NCBI GenBank assembly: GCA_963775185.1
Contig: CAVZIE010000032.1
Coordinates: forward strand, 124,001-188,000
Reading direction: 5' to 3'
DNA from: JAPSGB01 sp963775185
Lineage (GTDB): Bacteria; Myxococcota_A; Polyangia; Polyangiales; Polyangiaceae
DNA: 64,000 nt
The notes beneath the pieces are model-generated. The model saw nothing but the letters and a program-made list of their open reading frames with translations. It had not been told where the DNA came from and made no database searches. The translations under genes were made by a program, and so were the position numbers. Below are positions 8,186-15,933 of this stretch, one piece after another; the first letter of the stretch is position 1; each line of letters starts with the position of its first letter.

Positions 8186-10012
8186 TCACTGCCCCCGGGC
8201 GACCACGCCCTTGAACATGCGCTGCGTCCGGGCGAGCTGCTCGACCTGCTCCTTCACGGCGTCGGTTTCGCGGCTCTCGATCGCCTTGCGGGCGCGGTCG
8301 AGCACTGCGCGAGCCTTGGAGATCGCGTCGCGGCCGAAGTCGGCGCCGCCGACCACGCGCTCGACCTCCGGGAACATCTGCTCCACCTCGTCGATCAGCG
8401 TCTCGGCCTCCTGCTTCGCCGCCTCGAACTGCTCGTCGACGCGCCGCTCCACCATGTAGTCGCGCGCGCTCTCCATCATGTTCTTGATCTCGTCCTGCGT
8501 GAGCCCGCTGGTCGCCGTGACCTGGATCGACTGCGCCTGGCCCGTCTCGAGGTCCTTCGCGTGGACGCTCACGATTCCGTCGGTGTTGATCTCGAACGTG
8601 ACCTCGATCTCCACGTGCCCCTTCGGCGCGCGGCGCAGGCCCGTCAGGATGAACTCGCCGAGCAGCTCGTTCTCGTCGGCCTTCTTGCTCTCTCCCTGCA
8701 TCACCAGGATCTTCACCGCCGTCTGATCGTCGCGGCTGGTCGTGAAGATCTTGGTCCGGCTCGTGGGGACGGTCGTATTTTGCGGGATCAGCTCCTCGAA
8801 GTAGCTGCCGAACGTCATGATGCCCAGGGCGTGCGGCGTGACGTCGAGCAGGATCATCTCGTGCTTGTCCTCGACCAGCGCGGCGCCCTGGATCGCGGCG
8901 CCGAGCGCGACGACCTCGTCGGGGTGCACGCTCTTGTTCGGCTCGCGCTGGAAGAAGTCGGTCACGGCGCGCTGGATCGCGGGCATGCGCGTCATGCCGC
9001 CGACCAGGATCACGTCCTCGATCTCGTCCACGTCGAGCTTGGCGTCGGTCAACGCCTGGCGACAGATGTCCACGGTGCGCTCGACGAGATCCTCGGCGAG
9101 GCGTTCGAGGGTCTCCCGCGTCAGCGTGCGTTGGAGGTGCAGGGCCTCGTTGCGGCCCGTCGAGATGATGAACGGCAGGTTGATTTCCGTCTCGCGGACA
9201 CTCGACAGCTCGCACTTGGCCTTCTCGGCGGCGTCGCGCAGGCGCTGCAACGCCATCCGGTCTTGCCGCAAGTCGATGTCGTGCTCCTCGAGGAAGCCCT
9301 GGACCAACCAGTCGATGATCCGCGCGTCGAAGTCCTCGCCGCCCAGGAAAGTGTCGCCGGTCGTGCTGATCACCTTGAAGACGCCGTGGGAGCCGATCTC
9401 GAGGATGCTGATGTCGAAGGTGCCGCCGCCCAGGTCGTAGACCGCGACGGTCTTGTCGAAGCCCTTGCCGAAGCCGTAGGCCAGGGAGGCTGCCGTGGGC
9501 TCGTTGATGATCCGGATGACGTCCAGGCCGGCGATGGCGCCGGCGTCCTTGGTCGCCTGGCGCTGGTTGTCGTTGAAGTACGCAGGCACGGTGACCACGG
9601 CCTTCTTCACGGGTTCGCCCAGGTAGTCCTCGGCGACGACCTTCATCTCCTGAAGCACCATCGAGCTGACCTCGGGAACGGAATAGGTCTTCTCGCGCAG
9701 CTTGATGCGGACATCGCCGTGGGGCCCTTCCACGATCGTGTAGCTGGAAGTCATCAGGGCGTTCTTGACCTGCGGCGAGTTCCACTTGCGGCCGATCAAA
9801 CGCTTGGCCGCGTACACGGTGTTCTCGGCGTTGGTGATCGCCTGGCGCTTGGCGATGTGCCCGACCAGGCGCTTGCCTGCCTCGGTGACGGCGACGATGC
9901 TCGGCGTGGTCTTGTAGCCGCCGCGGTTGGGGATCACGGTGGGCGTGTCCCCCTCCAGAATCGCGACGCAGGAGTTCGTGGTTCCCAGGTCGATGCCTAT
10001 GACGCGCTCCAT
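8186..10012 (-). CDS. dnaK: Hsp70/DnaK-family chaperone (SglK-like paralogue)
   Basis: ATP-driven chaperone. The ATPase domain is intact: GIDLGTTNSCVA at the start, the AAKRLIGRK segment, VVTVPAYFNDNQRQATKDA near residue 140, YDLGGGTFD near 190 and ILVGGMTRMPAI near 330. The substrate-binding beta domain starts with LLDVTPHALGIMT, and an alpha-helical lid follows. At 608 aa it is shorter than canonical DnaK (about 638) and ends GVVARGQ, without the acidic, Gly-rich C-terminal tail. Myxobacteria carry such extra DnaKs (for example SglK of Myxococcus xanthus, tied to social motility), so this is probably a specialised paralogue; no grpE is adjacent. The start at 10012 (MERVIGIDLG) fits the family better than an in-frame ATG 18 bases upstream. 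Its likely co-chaperone lies 30 bases upstream. Confidence 0.93.
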   Translation of the reverse strand: MERVIGIDLGTTNSCVAILEGDTPTVIPNRGGYKTTPSIVAVTEAGKRLVGHIAKRQAITNAENTVYAAKRLIGRKWNSPQVKNALMTSSYTIVEGPHGDVRIKLREKTYSVPEVSSMVLQEMKVVAEDYLGEPVKKAVVTVPAYFNDNQRQATKDAGAIAGLDVIRIINEPTAASLAYGFGKGFDKTVAVYDLGGGTFDISILEIGSHGVFKVISTTGDTFLGGEDFDARIIDWLVQGFLEEHDIDLRQDRMALQRLRDAAEKAKCELSSVRETEINLPFIISTGRNEALHLQRTLTRETLERLAEDLVERTVDICRQALTDAKLDVDEIEDVILVGGMTRMPAIQRAVTDFFQREPNKSVHPDEVVALGAAIQGAALVEDKHEMILLDVTPHALGIMTFGSYFEELIPQNTTVPTSRTKIFTTSRDDQTAVKILVMQGESKKADENELLGEFILTGLRRAPKGHVEIEVTFEINTDGIVSVHAKDLETGQAQSIQVTATSGLTQDEIKNMMESARDYMVERRVDEQFEAAKQEAETLIDEVEQMFPEVERVVGGADFGRDAISKARAVLDRARKAIESRETDAVKEQVEQLARTQRMFKGVVARGQ

Positions 10013-10042
10013 AGCTGCCTTTCTCTTCAAGGGCGGCGGGCC

Positions 10043-11560
10043 CTAGACCTCACCGCGCTTGATACGCCGGATCCAGTCCTTGATGCTATCATCCCCGGGC
10101 GCGAGCGCGGTTGCCCGCTCCAGCTCGCCCAGGGCGCTCTGTCGCATGCCCGCCGTGACGTAGACGCGCGCCAGGGTGACGCGGAGGTCGGCCTGGTTCG
10201 GCGCCAGCTGGACGGCCTGGCGCGCCAGATCGCTTGCTTTTCGCACGTCGCCCTTCGCTTCCAGCAGGCAGTGGGCCGCCCGCTCCAGCAGCTTCGCGCT
10301 CGACCTTCCGCTGGCGGCGCGCTCGTAGGATCGCGCCGCCTCGTCGAAGTGGCCGCTCCGCTCCTCGTACTGGGCCTGGTCCAGGTAGCTCTGCGACAGC
10401 TCGCGATTGGCGGTTTCCTGCACGCTCTCCAGCTTCGCGGCCAGCGCCAGGTCGTCCGGTGCGAGCGACGCCGCGATCCGCAGGGCGTTGGCGGCGGACA
10501 CGGCATTGCCGTCCTGGAGCGACTGTTCCGCGGCGTCCATGTAGCGATCGATCTGCTGTTTCTTGATGCCCAGCACGCGCTCGTCGTAGCGACGGCGCAG
10601 GTCCTCGGCCACCTGTTCCCGCGGGCTCTGTGGTGGCGGTATGCTCGGGGACGGCGGACGGCCGCTGTTGCGGCCGAGCTTGCGGGCCAGCGCCTTGCGC
10701 CGCGCCTCGGGATCGAGCGGTCGGGGCGGCGTCGACGACGAGGCGCCGGCGGGCGGGTTCGAGCTCTGGGTTCCGACGTGCTCGGCGCGCTCGCTGATTC
10801 GCGCCTGCTCCTCGATCTGGCGCCGGACCCGCTCGATCTCCGCGTCGCGCGCGCGCTCGTCGTCCAGCATCCGGGTGAGCGCCTCGTTGCGCTGCTGCCG
10901 CGCCAGATAGCCGTCGTACTCCTCGCGCGCGTGCTTCTTCGTGAGGACGTCGTGCGCGTCGGTGAAGCGGCCGAAGATCTTCTCGAGCTTGGGCTTGAAG
11001 TCGCCGAGGTTCTTGCCGAAGTAGCGGTCCGGGTGGAACATCGTGACGGCCTGGAAGTAGGCGTCCTTGATTTCCTTCTTGCCAGCGTCCGGGGCGATCT
11101 CCAGCAGCTGGTAGTGGTTCTGCGAGTCGAGGCGGTAGAACAGGTCGAGGATCCGGCGCTTGCGCGGGAGATCGAGGTCGACGTCCTCGTCGAGCTCGGC
11201 GGGATCGTAGAGCGCCGCCGCCGGGTGCATGTGGTCCGTCGGCGTCGAGCCCGGCGCCTCGATCACGGGATGATCGAGGACATGTCCGATGCGCGGCGCC
11301 GCGTGCGGCGTGGCCGAGGGCCGGGGCTCCGGATCGGGTGCGGCGTACTCGATGGCGCCCAGCTCGGCGAGGCGGTGCAATGTCTCGCGCACCCGCCCGG
11401 GCTCCAGTCCCGTCGCCGCCGCGATGTCCGTCTCCGACGTCCGGCCGTCGACGCGCGACAGTACGAAAGCCTCCTCCGGGCCGATCGGGAGTTTTCGCAT
11501 GTCCACCCCCGGCACGGGGCGGGGCAGGCGGGCTGTTGCGTTCGATTCCAACGATGACAC
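10043..11560 (-). CDS. DnaJ-domain/TPR co-chaperone
   Basis: Likely partner of the adjacent Hsp70. In order: an N-terminal module (about residues 20-75) with PEEAFVLSRVDGRTSETDIA and LAELGAIEYA; a linker; a J domain (about 145-215) with the diagnostic HPD in AVTMFHPDRYFG; a charged, coiled helical region (RQQRNEALTRML onward); and TPR-like helices from about 330 to the end (ANRELSQSYLDQAQYEERSG and following). J domains stimulate Hsp70 ATPase and the rest may choose the client. I place the start at the GTG at 11560, because the LPRPVPGVD stretch before residue 25 looks like part of the module; ATG at 11500 is the alternative. There is no Gly/Phe or zinc-finger region, so it is a class C J protein. 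Confidence 0.85.
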   Translation of the reverse strand: MSSLESNATARLPRPVPGVDMRKLPIGPEEAFVLSRVDGRTSETDIAAATGLEPGRVRETLHRLAELGAIEYAAPDPEPRPSATPHAAPRIGHVLDHPVIEAPGSTPTDHMHPAAALYDPAELDEDVDLDLPRKRRILDLFYRLDSQNHYQLLEIAPDAGKKEIKDAYFQAVTMFHPDRYFGKNLGDFKPKLEKIFGRFTDAHDVLTKKHAREEYDGYLARQQRNEALTRMLDDERARDAEIERVRRQIEEQARISERAEHVGTQSSNPPAGASSSTPPRPLDPEARRKALARKLGRNSGRPPSPSIPPPQSPREQVAEDLRRRYDERVLGIKKQQIDRYMDAAEQSLQDGNAVSAANALRIAASLAPDDLALAAKLESVQETANRELSQSYLDQAQYEERSGHFDEAARSYERAASGRSSAKLLERAAHCLLEAKGDVRKASDLARQAVQLAPNQADLRVTLARVYVTAGMRQSALGELERATALAPGDDSIKDWIRRIKRGEV

Positions 11561-11618
11561 GGGCGCCCCGACCGGGATGCAACGCGGCAGTCTATCGTCT
11601 CGGCGGATTCCTCTGCAA

Positions 11619-12545
11619 TCACCGACGATTTTGCGCCATCCACAGCCAGTGCCGGGGCAGCGCCCGGACGCGCCGTTCCAGGCTGTCCACAACGCGCCGC
11701 GTCATGAGCGCTTCTTCCACTTCTGGCGCGATTCGTTCGAGATCGAGCCGAAGACGGCCGCCTGGTTGCTCGGCCGGGGCGAGCGTTCCGACGAGCAACG
11801 GCGCGCCGGTCCGGGACGCGATGCGCTGCGGCCCGATCGGCATCGAGCGCAGTCGGCCCAGGAACCGGACCTGGGTCCCGGCGACGCGGCCGCCGACGTC
11901 GGGCAGGAAGCCGACCGGACTGCCTCGGCGCAGCGCGCGCACGATGGCGATCGCCGCGCCGGCGGCGCCGCGGTGGATCACGCCGACGCCATGCTCGAGC
12001 CGGTGCCGATCGACCACCGCATCGAGCGACGGGTCGTAGCTTTCGCGGACCACCGCCACCGGCCGGTGGCCGAGCTCGGCGATTGCCGCCGCGACGACCT
12101 CGAACGGCCCGAGGTGCGCGCTCACGAAGACCGCGCCGTTGCCCTCGGCCAGCGTCGCGGCGAGCAGCGCCTCGGCCTCGGCCGGAACTTCGATCAGGTC
12201 GAGCGCGCGCACCGCGCGCCGGCGCAGCAGCAGCGTCGTCGCGAGGTTCTCGCCCGCGTTGCCGAACGAAGCGCTCGCCACCGCGCGCGCGTTGGCGTCC
12301 GGAAGGGCGTCCGCGACGGCGTCGATCGCTTGTCGGCGCAGCGCCGGGGCCAGCGCCCACGCGGCGTGACCGAGCAGCCGGCACGAAAGCGACAGCAGCG
12401 CATGCGGCATGCGATCCGCGACGCCGAGCGCGGCGCGGATCGCCAGGCGGATGAGCGCGTTCTTGACGCGCTGGCGCCGCGACCAATGCCCGCCGCGCCG
12501 GACGTCGCGCGCGTCGAGCGCCGCCGCGTCAGTGCTCGCAGTCAC
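11619..12545 (-). CDS. LpxL/HtrB-family lipid A acyltransferase
   Basis: Inner-membrane acyltransferase of the LpxL/LpxM family, which adds secondary acyl chains to lipid A using acyl carrier protein. The conserved H-x4-E/D catalytic motif is seen as HLGPFE near residue 144, followed by RESYDPSLD, a GVIHRGAAGAAI stretch and VGFLPDVGGR near 220. At 308 aa the length is normal for the family. An N-terminal hydrophobic helix (ALLSLSCRLLGHAAWALAPA) would anchor it. The gene overlaps the end of the lipoprotein gene upstream by 17 bases and belongs to the long sigma-factor run, so outer-membrane lipid remodelling may be an output of that ECF pathway. Which acyl position it serves cannot be told. 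Confidence 0.82.
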   Translation of the reverse strand: MTASTDAAALDARDVRRGGHWSRRQRVKNALIRLAIRAALGVADRMPHALLSLSCRLLGHAAWALAPALRRQAIDAVADALPDANARAVASASFGNAGENLATTLLLRRRAVRALDLIEVPAEAEALLAATLAEGNGAVFVSAHLGPFEVVAAAIAELGHRPVAVVRESYDPSLDAVVDRHRLEHGVGVIHRGAAGAAIAIVRALRRGSPVGFLPDVGGRVAGTQVRFLGRLRSMPIGPQRIASRTGAPLLVGTLAPAEQPGGRLRLDLERIAPEVEEALMTRRVVDSLERRVRALPRHWLWMAQNRR

Positions 12546-13014
12546 TACAGCCGCCCCGGACGCGGGTCTGTGCGTCGCGCACGCGTTCGCGCGCCTGGCG
12601 GCAGCGGCCGTCCGGATCGCCGGGGCCTGCGAGCTCGCAGATCCGATCGGCGGAGCGGCGCATGCTCGCCAGCGCCTTGCACGCGAGCGCGCAGTCCCGG
12701 TTCGCCGCGCTGAGCTCCGTCGCCGCGCGATCGAGCGCGAGCTCCGCGTCCGCGAGCGTCGGCTCGGCCTTCGCGCCGTCGTCGAGCGCCGGGCGCGCCG
12801 TGTCGGCGGGCGGCGGCTGCGCGTATTGCGGCGCGCCGTAGCCGGCTTCGCCAGGTTGCTGCTCTTGCTGCTTCTCCCGCGCGCCCGGCGTCTCGGTGCG
12901 TTCGGGCTCTCGCGCGCCCGGCGCCGTGCTCTTGGCTGCCCCGCCGCACCCCGCCGCCGCGACCAGCACGAGCGCTGCGCAGCGCGGGATTCCGCGCCGG
13001 ACCGGCATCCTCAT
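12529..13014 (-). CDS. Small Cys-containing lipoprotein, 161 aa
   Basis: Signal peptide with lipobox AAAGC near residues 19-23, then a Pro/Gln/Glu-rich linker to about residue 80, then a helical Ala/Arg/Asp region with Cys residues (NRDCALACKALASM, ICELAG, RCRQARERVR, GGCSDCEH) that may pair in disulfides. No known family. Its start overlaps the stop of the upstream gene (ATGA, 13011-13014), so it is co-transcribed with the sigma-factor run. An unusual detail is that codons 3-9 (MPVRRGIPR area) lie inside a copy of the 20-bp dispersed repeat (12990-13007), so the positively charged start of the signal peptide is repeat-derived. Confidence 0.75.
   Translation of the reverse strand: MRMPVRRGIPRCAALVLVAAAGCGGAAKSTAPGAREPERTETPGAREKQQEQQPGEAGYGAPQYAQPPPADTARPALDDGAKAEPTLADAELALDRAATELSAANRDCALACKALASMRRSADRICELAGPGDPDGRCRQARERVRDAQTRVRGGCSDCEH
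12990..13007 (-). repeat. 20-bp dispersed repeat inside a gene start
   Basis: Reverse complement reads TGCCGGTCCGGCGCGGAA, the core of the dispersed repeat otherwise found between genes. Here it encodes the second Met and the basic n-region of a lipoprotein signal peptide. Confidence 0.8.
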
Positions 13015-13643
13015 CGATCGCCTCCGTCGGGGACGGCCTCGCGGATGACCTCGTTCTGGATCCGCATCGCCTCTTCGAAGGCGCTGATCGCGCGCTGCTT
13101 GGCGGCCGCGATCGCCGCGGCGTCGCCGGCGTCCGCGCTGCCGGCATCGACGGCCTTCGCGATCATCGCCGCGCGGCGTTGCTCCACCAGACCGCGTACC
13201 TCGAACAGGTGGCCCCGGAAGTAGCTTCGCGTCTTCGCCAGCTCGAGCCCGTCGGCGACGTCGCGATCCGCGGCGTCGAACTGGCCCGTGCGGCTCTCCA
13301 GATCCGCGATCCGGGCGCGGGTATCGGCGAGCACCTCCGCGGCCTCGGGACGAGGCTTCGTCCCACCGGGAACCGGCCCGGTGACGATCTTGCGCAGCAC
13401 CGCCACGGCGGCGGGCAGATCACCGGCTTCCTCGTGCTCGTCGGCGATATGGTGCGCTGCGCGCGCGCTCGACAGGAACGCGAGCAGCGTCGCGTCGACG
13501 GGCGTGCCGGCGTCGCCAGGCTGGCAAGCGCCGGATCCAGAAGAGGATGTCGGTTCGGCGCGGGAACACGCGCCGAGCGCGAGCGTCGCGGCGAGGGCGA
13601 ACGCTGCGGCGAGGGCGAACGGAAATCTCACCGGAGCCCCCAC
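13011..13643 (-). CDS. TPR-like lipoprotein, 210 aa
   Basis: N-terminal signal peptide with lipobox ALGAC near residue 25, a short Ser/Gly linker, then helices that look TPR-like: ARAAHHIADEHEEAGDLPAA, VLADTRARIADLESRTGQFD and RSYFRGHLFEVRGLVEQRRA. It is probably a periplasmic, membrane-anchored scaffold. It overlaps the putative anti-sigma gene upstream (16 bases) and the next lipoprotein (4 bases), so it is part of one operon with the ECF sigma factor. Envelope-anchored partners are typical of sigma/anti-sigma systems that sense cell-surface stress, which is the most reasonable context for it. Confidence 0.75.
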   Translation of the reverse strand: MGAPVRFPFALAAAFALAATLALGACSRAEPTSSSGSGACQPGDAGTPVDATLLAFLSSARAAHHIADEHEEAGDLPAAVAVLRKIVTGPVPGGTKPRPEAAEVLADTRARIADLESRTGQFDAADRDVADGLELAKTRSYFRGHLFEVRGLVEQRRAAMIAKAVDAGSADAGDAAAIAAAKQRAISAFEEAMRIQNEVIREAVPDGGDR

Positions 13644-14239
13644 ATCGCGTACTGGTTGTCGCGCAGCTCGCGCCCGCGGGCGGCGGCGATGCGATCGATG
13701 CGCGCCGTCGCGTTCTGGGTCTCGAACGCCTGGCGATTGAACAGCGGCGCGGTGGATCGCGATTGGGCGAGGGGAATCGTCGCCGCTGGTGCCATCGCGG
13801 TCGCCGGCGCCGCGGCGCGATCGAGCGGGTGCACGAACAGCATGATCGCCGCGGCCGCCGCGACGGCGACCGTGGCCACGGTCCCGAACGCGACGAGGAT
13901 CACGTTCGAGCGCTCGGGCTTGACCGCTTCGCGTGCGATCCGCTCGGCGGGCTCCCGCCCGAGCTCCCGCGGCGCCGCCGCGGCGGCGAGCGCCCGCGCG
14001 AGATCCACGTCGGGATGCGCGCCTTCGCCTTCGAGCGCCTGGCGCAAGCGCTCGCTCTGTACCAGCTCGTCTTCGGTCGGCGGAGCGAGCGGATCCTCGA
14101 GCGCGGCCTCGATCAGCATCTCGTTGAGCTCGGCGTCGAGCTCCGCCGGAGCCCAGGCGGCCCGCAACGCCGCGCCGAGCGCGCGCTCGTCCTCGGGCTC
14201 GAGCAGCGCGATCGGTGTCGTGTCGTCGGTGCGGGTCAT
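13628..14239 (-). CDS. Putative single-pass membrane anti-sigma factor
   Basis: 203 aa with one clear transmembrane segment near residues 112-132 (VILVAFGTVATVAVAAAAAI), an acidic helical N-terminal domain before it (ELDAELNEMLIEAALEDP) and a periplasmic tail of about 70 residues. It starts at ATG 14239, overlapping the stop of the ECF sigma gene as ATGA. That position and topology are typical of anti-sigma factors that hold an ECF sigma factor at the membrane. The HxxxCxxC zinc motif of ZAS-type anti-sigma factors is absent, so the assignment rests on context and topology only. Confidence 0.65.
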   Translation of the reverse strand: MTRTDDTTPIALLEPEDERALGAALRAAWAPAELDAELNEMLIEAALEDPLAPPTEDELVQSERLRQALEGEGAHPDVDLARALAAAAAPRELGREPAERIAREAVKPERSNVILVAFGTVATVAVAAAAAIMLFVHPLDRAAAPATAMAPAATIPLAQSRSTAPLFNRQAFETQNATARIDRIAAARGRELRDNQYAMWGLR

Positions 14240-14835
14240 GTCTCGCTCCCGGCTTCCGAGGCCAACGCCTTGCGGAGGGCGGCCATCGCCCGATGCAGTA
14301 CCACGTCGAAAGTGCTCACGCTGACCTCGAGCTCTCGCGCGGCTTCCTCGCGGGAACGTTCCTCGAGGACGCGCAGCCGGATCGCCAGGCTGTAGCGCGG
14401 GTTGATGCGGCCCAGCACGCGCTCGACGCGGGCACGCGCGACGGCGAGGTCGTGGCGCTCGAGCACGTCGGCCGGCTGCGGGTCGTGATCGGCCTTCTCG
14501 ATCTCGCGCTCGATGTCGGCGGGCTCGAACAGGATCTCGCGCTTGCGGGCGCGCAGCTGATCGAGCGCCACACGCATGGCGACGACGCGAAGCCACGGGT
14601 ACACGCCGACGTCCTGCCAGGTGAACTGGTCGAAGCGTTCGACGACCTTCATGTAGGTGGTCGAGAGCGCCTCTTCGGCGGAGGCGACGTTGCCGAGCCG
14701 CGGCAGGAGCACGGCCCGGTAGAGCCGCGGCCCGTGCCGCCGCAGGATCTCGCCGAGCGCGGCGCGGTCGCCGCCGTGCGCGCGGTCGCACAGGCGGCGC
14801 TCCTCGTCGAGCTCGTCGGTCGCCTCCTGTGCCAC
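14236..14835 (-). CDS. ECF-type RNA polymerase sigma factor
   Basis: Extracytoplasmic-function sigma factor of the sigma-70 family. Region 2 is seen as ALGEILRRHGPRLYRAVLLP, then ASAEEALSTTYMKVVERFDQ and YPWLRVVAMRVALDQLR; region 4 as LGRINPRYSLAIRLRVLEER followed by the helix-turn-helix SREEAARELEVSVSTFDVVL. I choose the GTG at 14835 (199 aa, normal ECF length); an in-frame ATG at 14940 would add 35 residues of poor similarity. It heads a run of overlapping genes (putative anti-sigma, two lipoproteins, LpxL homologue), which is a plausible envelope-stress regulon. The divergent rhomboid gene lies 176 bases away, and the gap would hold both promoters. Confidence 0.88.
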   Translation of the reverse strand: MAQEATDELDEERRLCDRAHGGDRAALGEILRRHGPRLYRAVLLPRLGNVASAEEALSTTYMKVVERFDQFTWQDVGVYPWLRVVAMRVALDQLRARKREILFEPADIEREIEKADHDPQPADVLERHDLAVARARVERVLGRINPRYSLAIRLRVLEERSREEAARELEVSVSTFDVVLHRAMAALRKALASEAGSET

Positions 14836-15011
14836 GGCCGCGACTCTAGCAAAACGCGGGATCGGGGCCTCGATCGCGGCAATCCCCCACGGGAAGCCGC
14901 GAAAAGCCGGCTCGATCCAGGTCGCGGCGCAGCTCGTCATGCCTGGACAACGGACCAGCGGTCGTCGGCCTTACGCCGGAAGCGGGCTGGGTAAGACGGA
15001 CGCCGCGCGCT

Positions 15012-15899
15012 ATGAAGCCGGCCATGGCCCATGGCTCGCGGATCTGCCCGTATTGCGGGGGACTGAACGGCGCGGACGCCGAGCGCTGCAACCGCTGCGA
15101 CCGGAAGCTGCCCGGCGCCCTCGCCGGCGGTCTGGTGGACTTGTACCGATCGGCGCTCGGCGAAGAGTTCCAGCTCACCAAGCTGTTCATCGGGCTGTGC
15201 GGCGTGGTGTTCGTCCTGACCTACCTCGACGCCAGCTCGTACCTGCCGAAGGCCGATCTCGGGCGCGCGTTGTTCATGGGGGCAGGGCTCGCCATGTCGA
15301 CGTTGCTGCGCTTCGGGGCGCTGGGGAACGGGATCGGTCTGGTGGAGCCGTGGCGGCTCTTGTCCGCGTGCTTCTTCCATTTCGGCATTCTCCACATCGG
15401 CTTCAACATGGTGGCGCTCTGGGACGTCGGGCGCGTGATCGAGCAGCGCGTGGGCTCGGCGCGCTTCGCCATCACCTTCGTCGTCACCGGCATCGTCGGC
15501 TTCGCGGTCGGCGAGGCCTGGTACACGCTGCAGGGCTATTATCCGCCGACGGCCGGCGCCAGCGGCGCGATCTTCGGCCTCATCGGCGCGCTCATCGGCT
15601 ACCTGTATGCGCGCCGCGATCCGGTCTGGAAGCAGTTCCTGGTCCGGGTCGCCGTGTACGCCGTGATCTTCGCCATGGTGTTGCCGGTGAACAACGCCGC
15701 GCACTTCGGCGGCTTCGCCAGCGGCGTGCCGCTCGGCTACCTCTTCTACAAGGAACGGCGTCCGTGGCAGCGGACCCGCCTGCTAAGCTGGGTGGCCGGC
15801 GCTCTGGTCGCGGCGAGCGTCGCGTCCGTGGTGCTGAGCATCCGATCGCCATACTGGCAGATCCGTCGCAGGATCGAGCAGGCGCAGCAGATCGGCTGA
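15012..15899 (+). CDS. Rhomboid intramembrane serine protease with N-terminal zinc ribbon
   Basis: Rhomboid proteases cut transmembrane proteins within the membrane. The catalytic dyad is present: Ser184 in GASGAIFG and His231 in AAHFGGFASG. Supporting motifs are FFHFGILHIGFNMVALWDVG near residue 120 and at least six hydrophobic helices between residues 55 and 285. The N-terminus carries a small zinc ribbon, CPYC at 12-15 and CNRC at 26-29, seen in many myxobacterial and actinobacterial rhomboids. Length 295 aa. It is followed 34 bases later by an MglA-like GTPase on the same strand, so the two may be co-transcribed. The substrate is unknown. The ATG at 15012 keeps the zinc ribbon near the terminus. 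Confidence 0.92.
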   Translation: MKPAMAHGSRICPYCGGLNGADAERCNRCDRKLPGALAGGLVDLYRSALGEEFQLTKLFIGLCGVVFVLTYLDASSYLPKADLGRALFMGAGLAMSTLLRFGALGNGIGLVEPWRLLSACFFHFGILHIGFNMVALWDVGRVIEQRVGSARFAITFVVTGIVGFAVGEAWYTLQGYYPPTAGASGAIFGLIGALIGYLYARRDPVWKQFLVRVAVYAVIFAMVLPVNNAAHFGGFASGVPLGYLFYKERRPWQRTRLLSWVAGALVAASVASVVLSIRSPYWQIRRRIEQAQQIG

Positions 15900-15933
15900 C
15901 GCGCTCCCGGCGCTGGTCTACGCTCGCGCCGCG

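Noticed and set aside
8561..11557. A 998-codon plus-strand frame across dnaK and the dnaJ-TPR gene
   Set aside because: Antisense shadow; the minus strand carries unmistakable Hsp70 and J-domain motifs.
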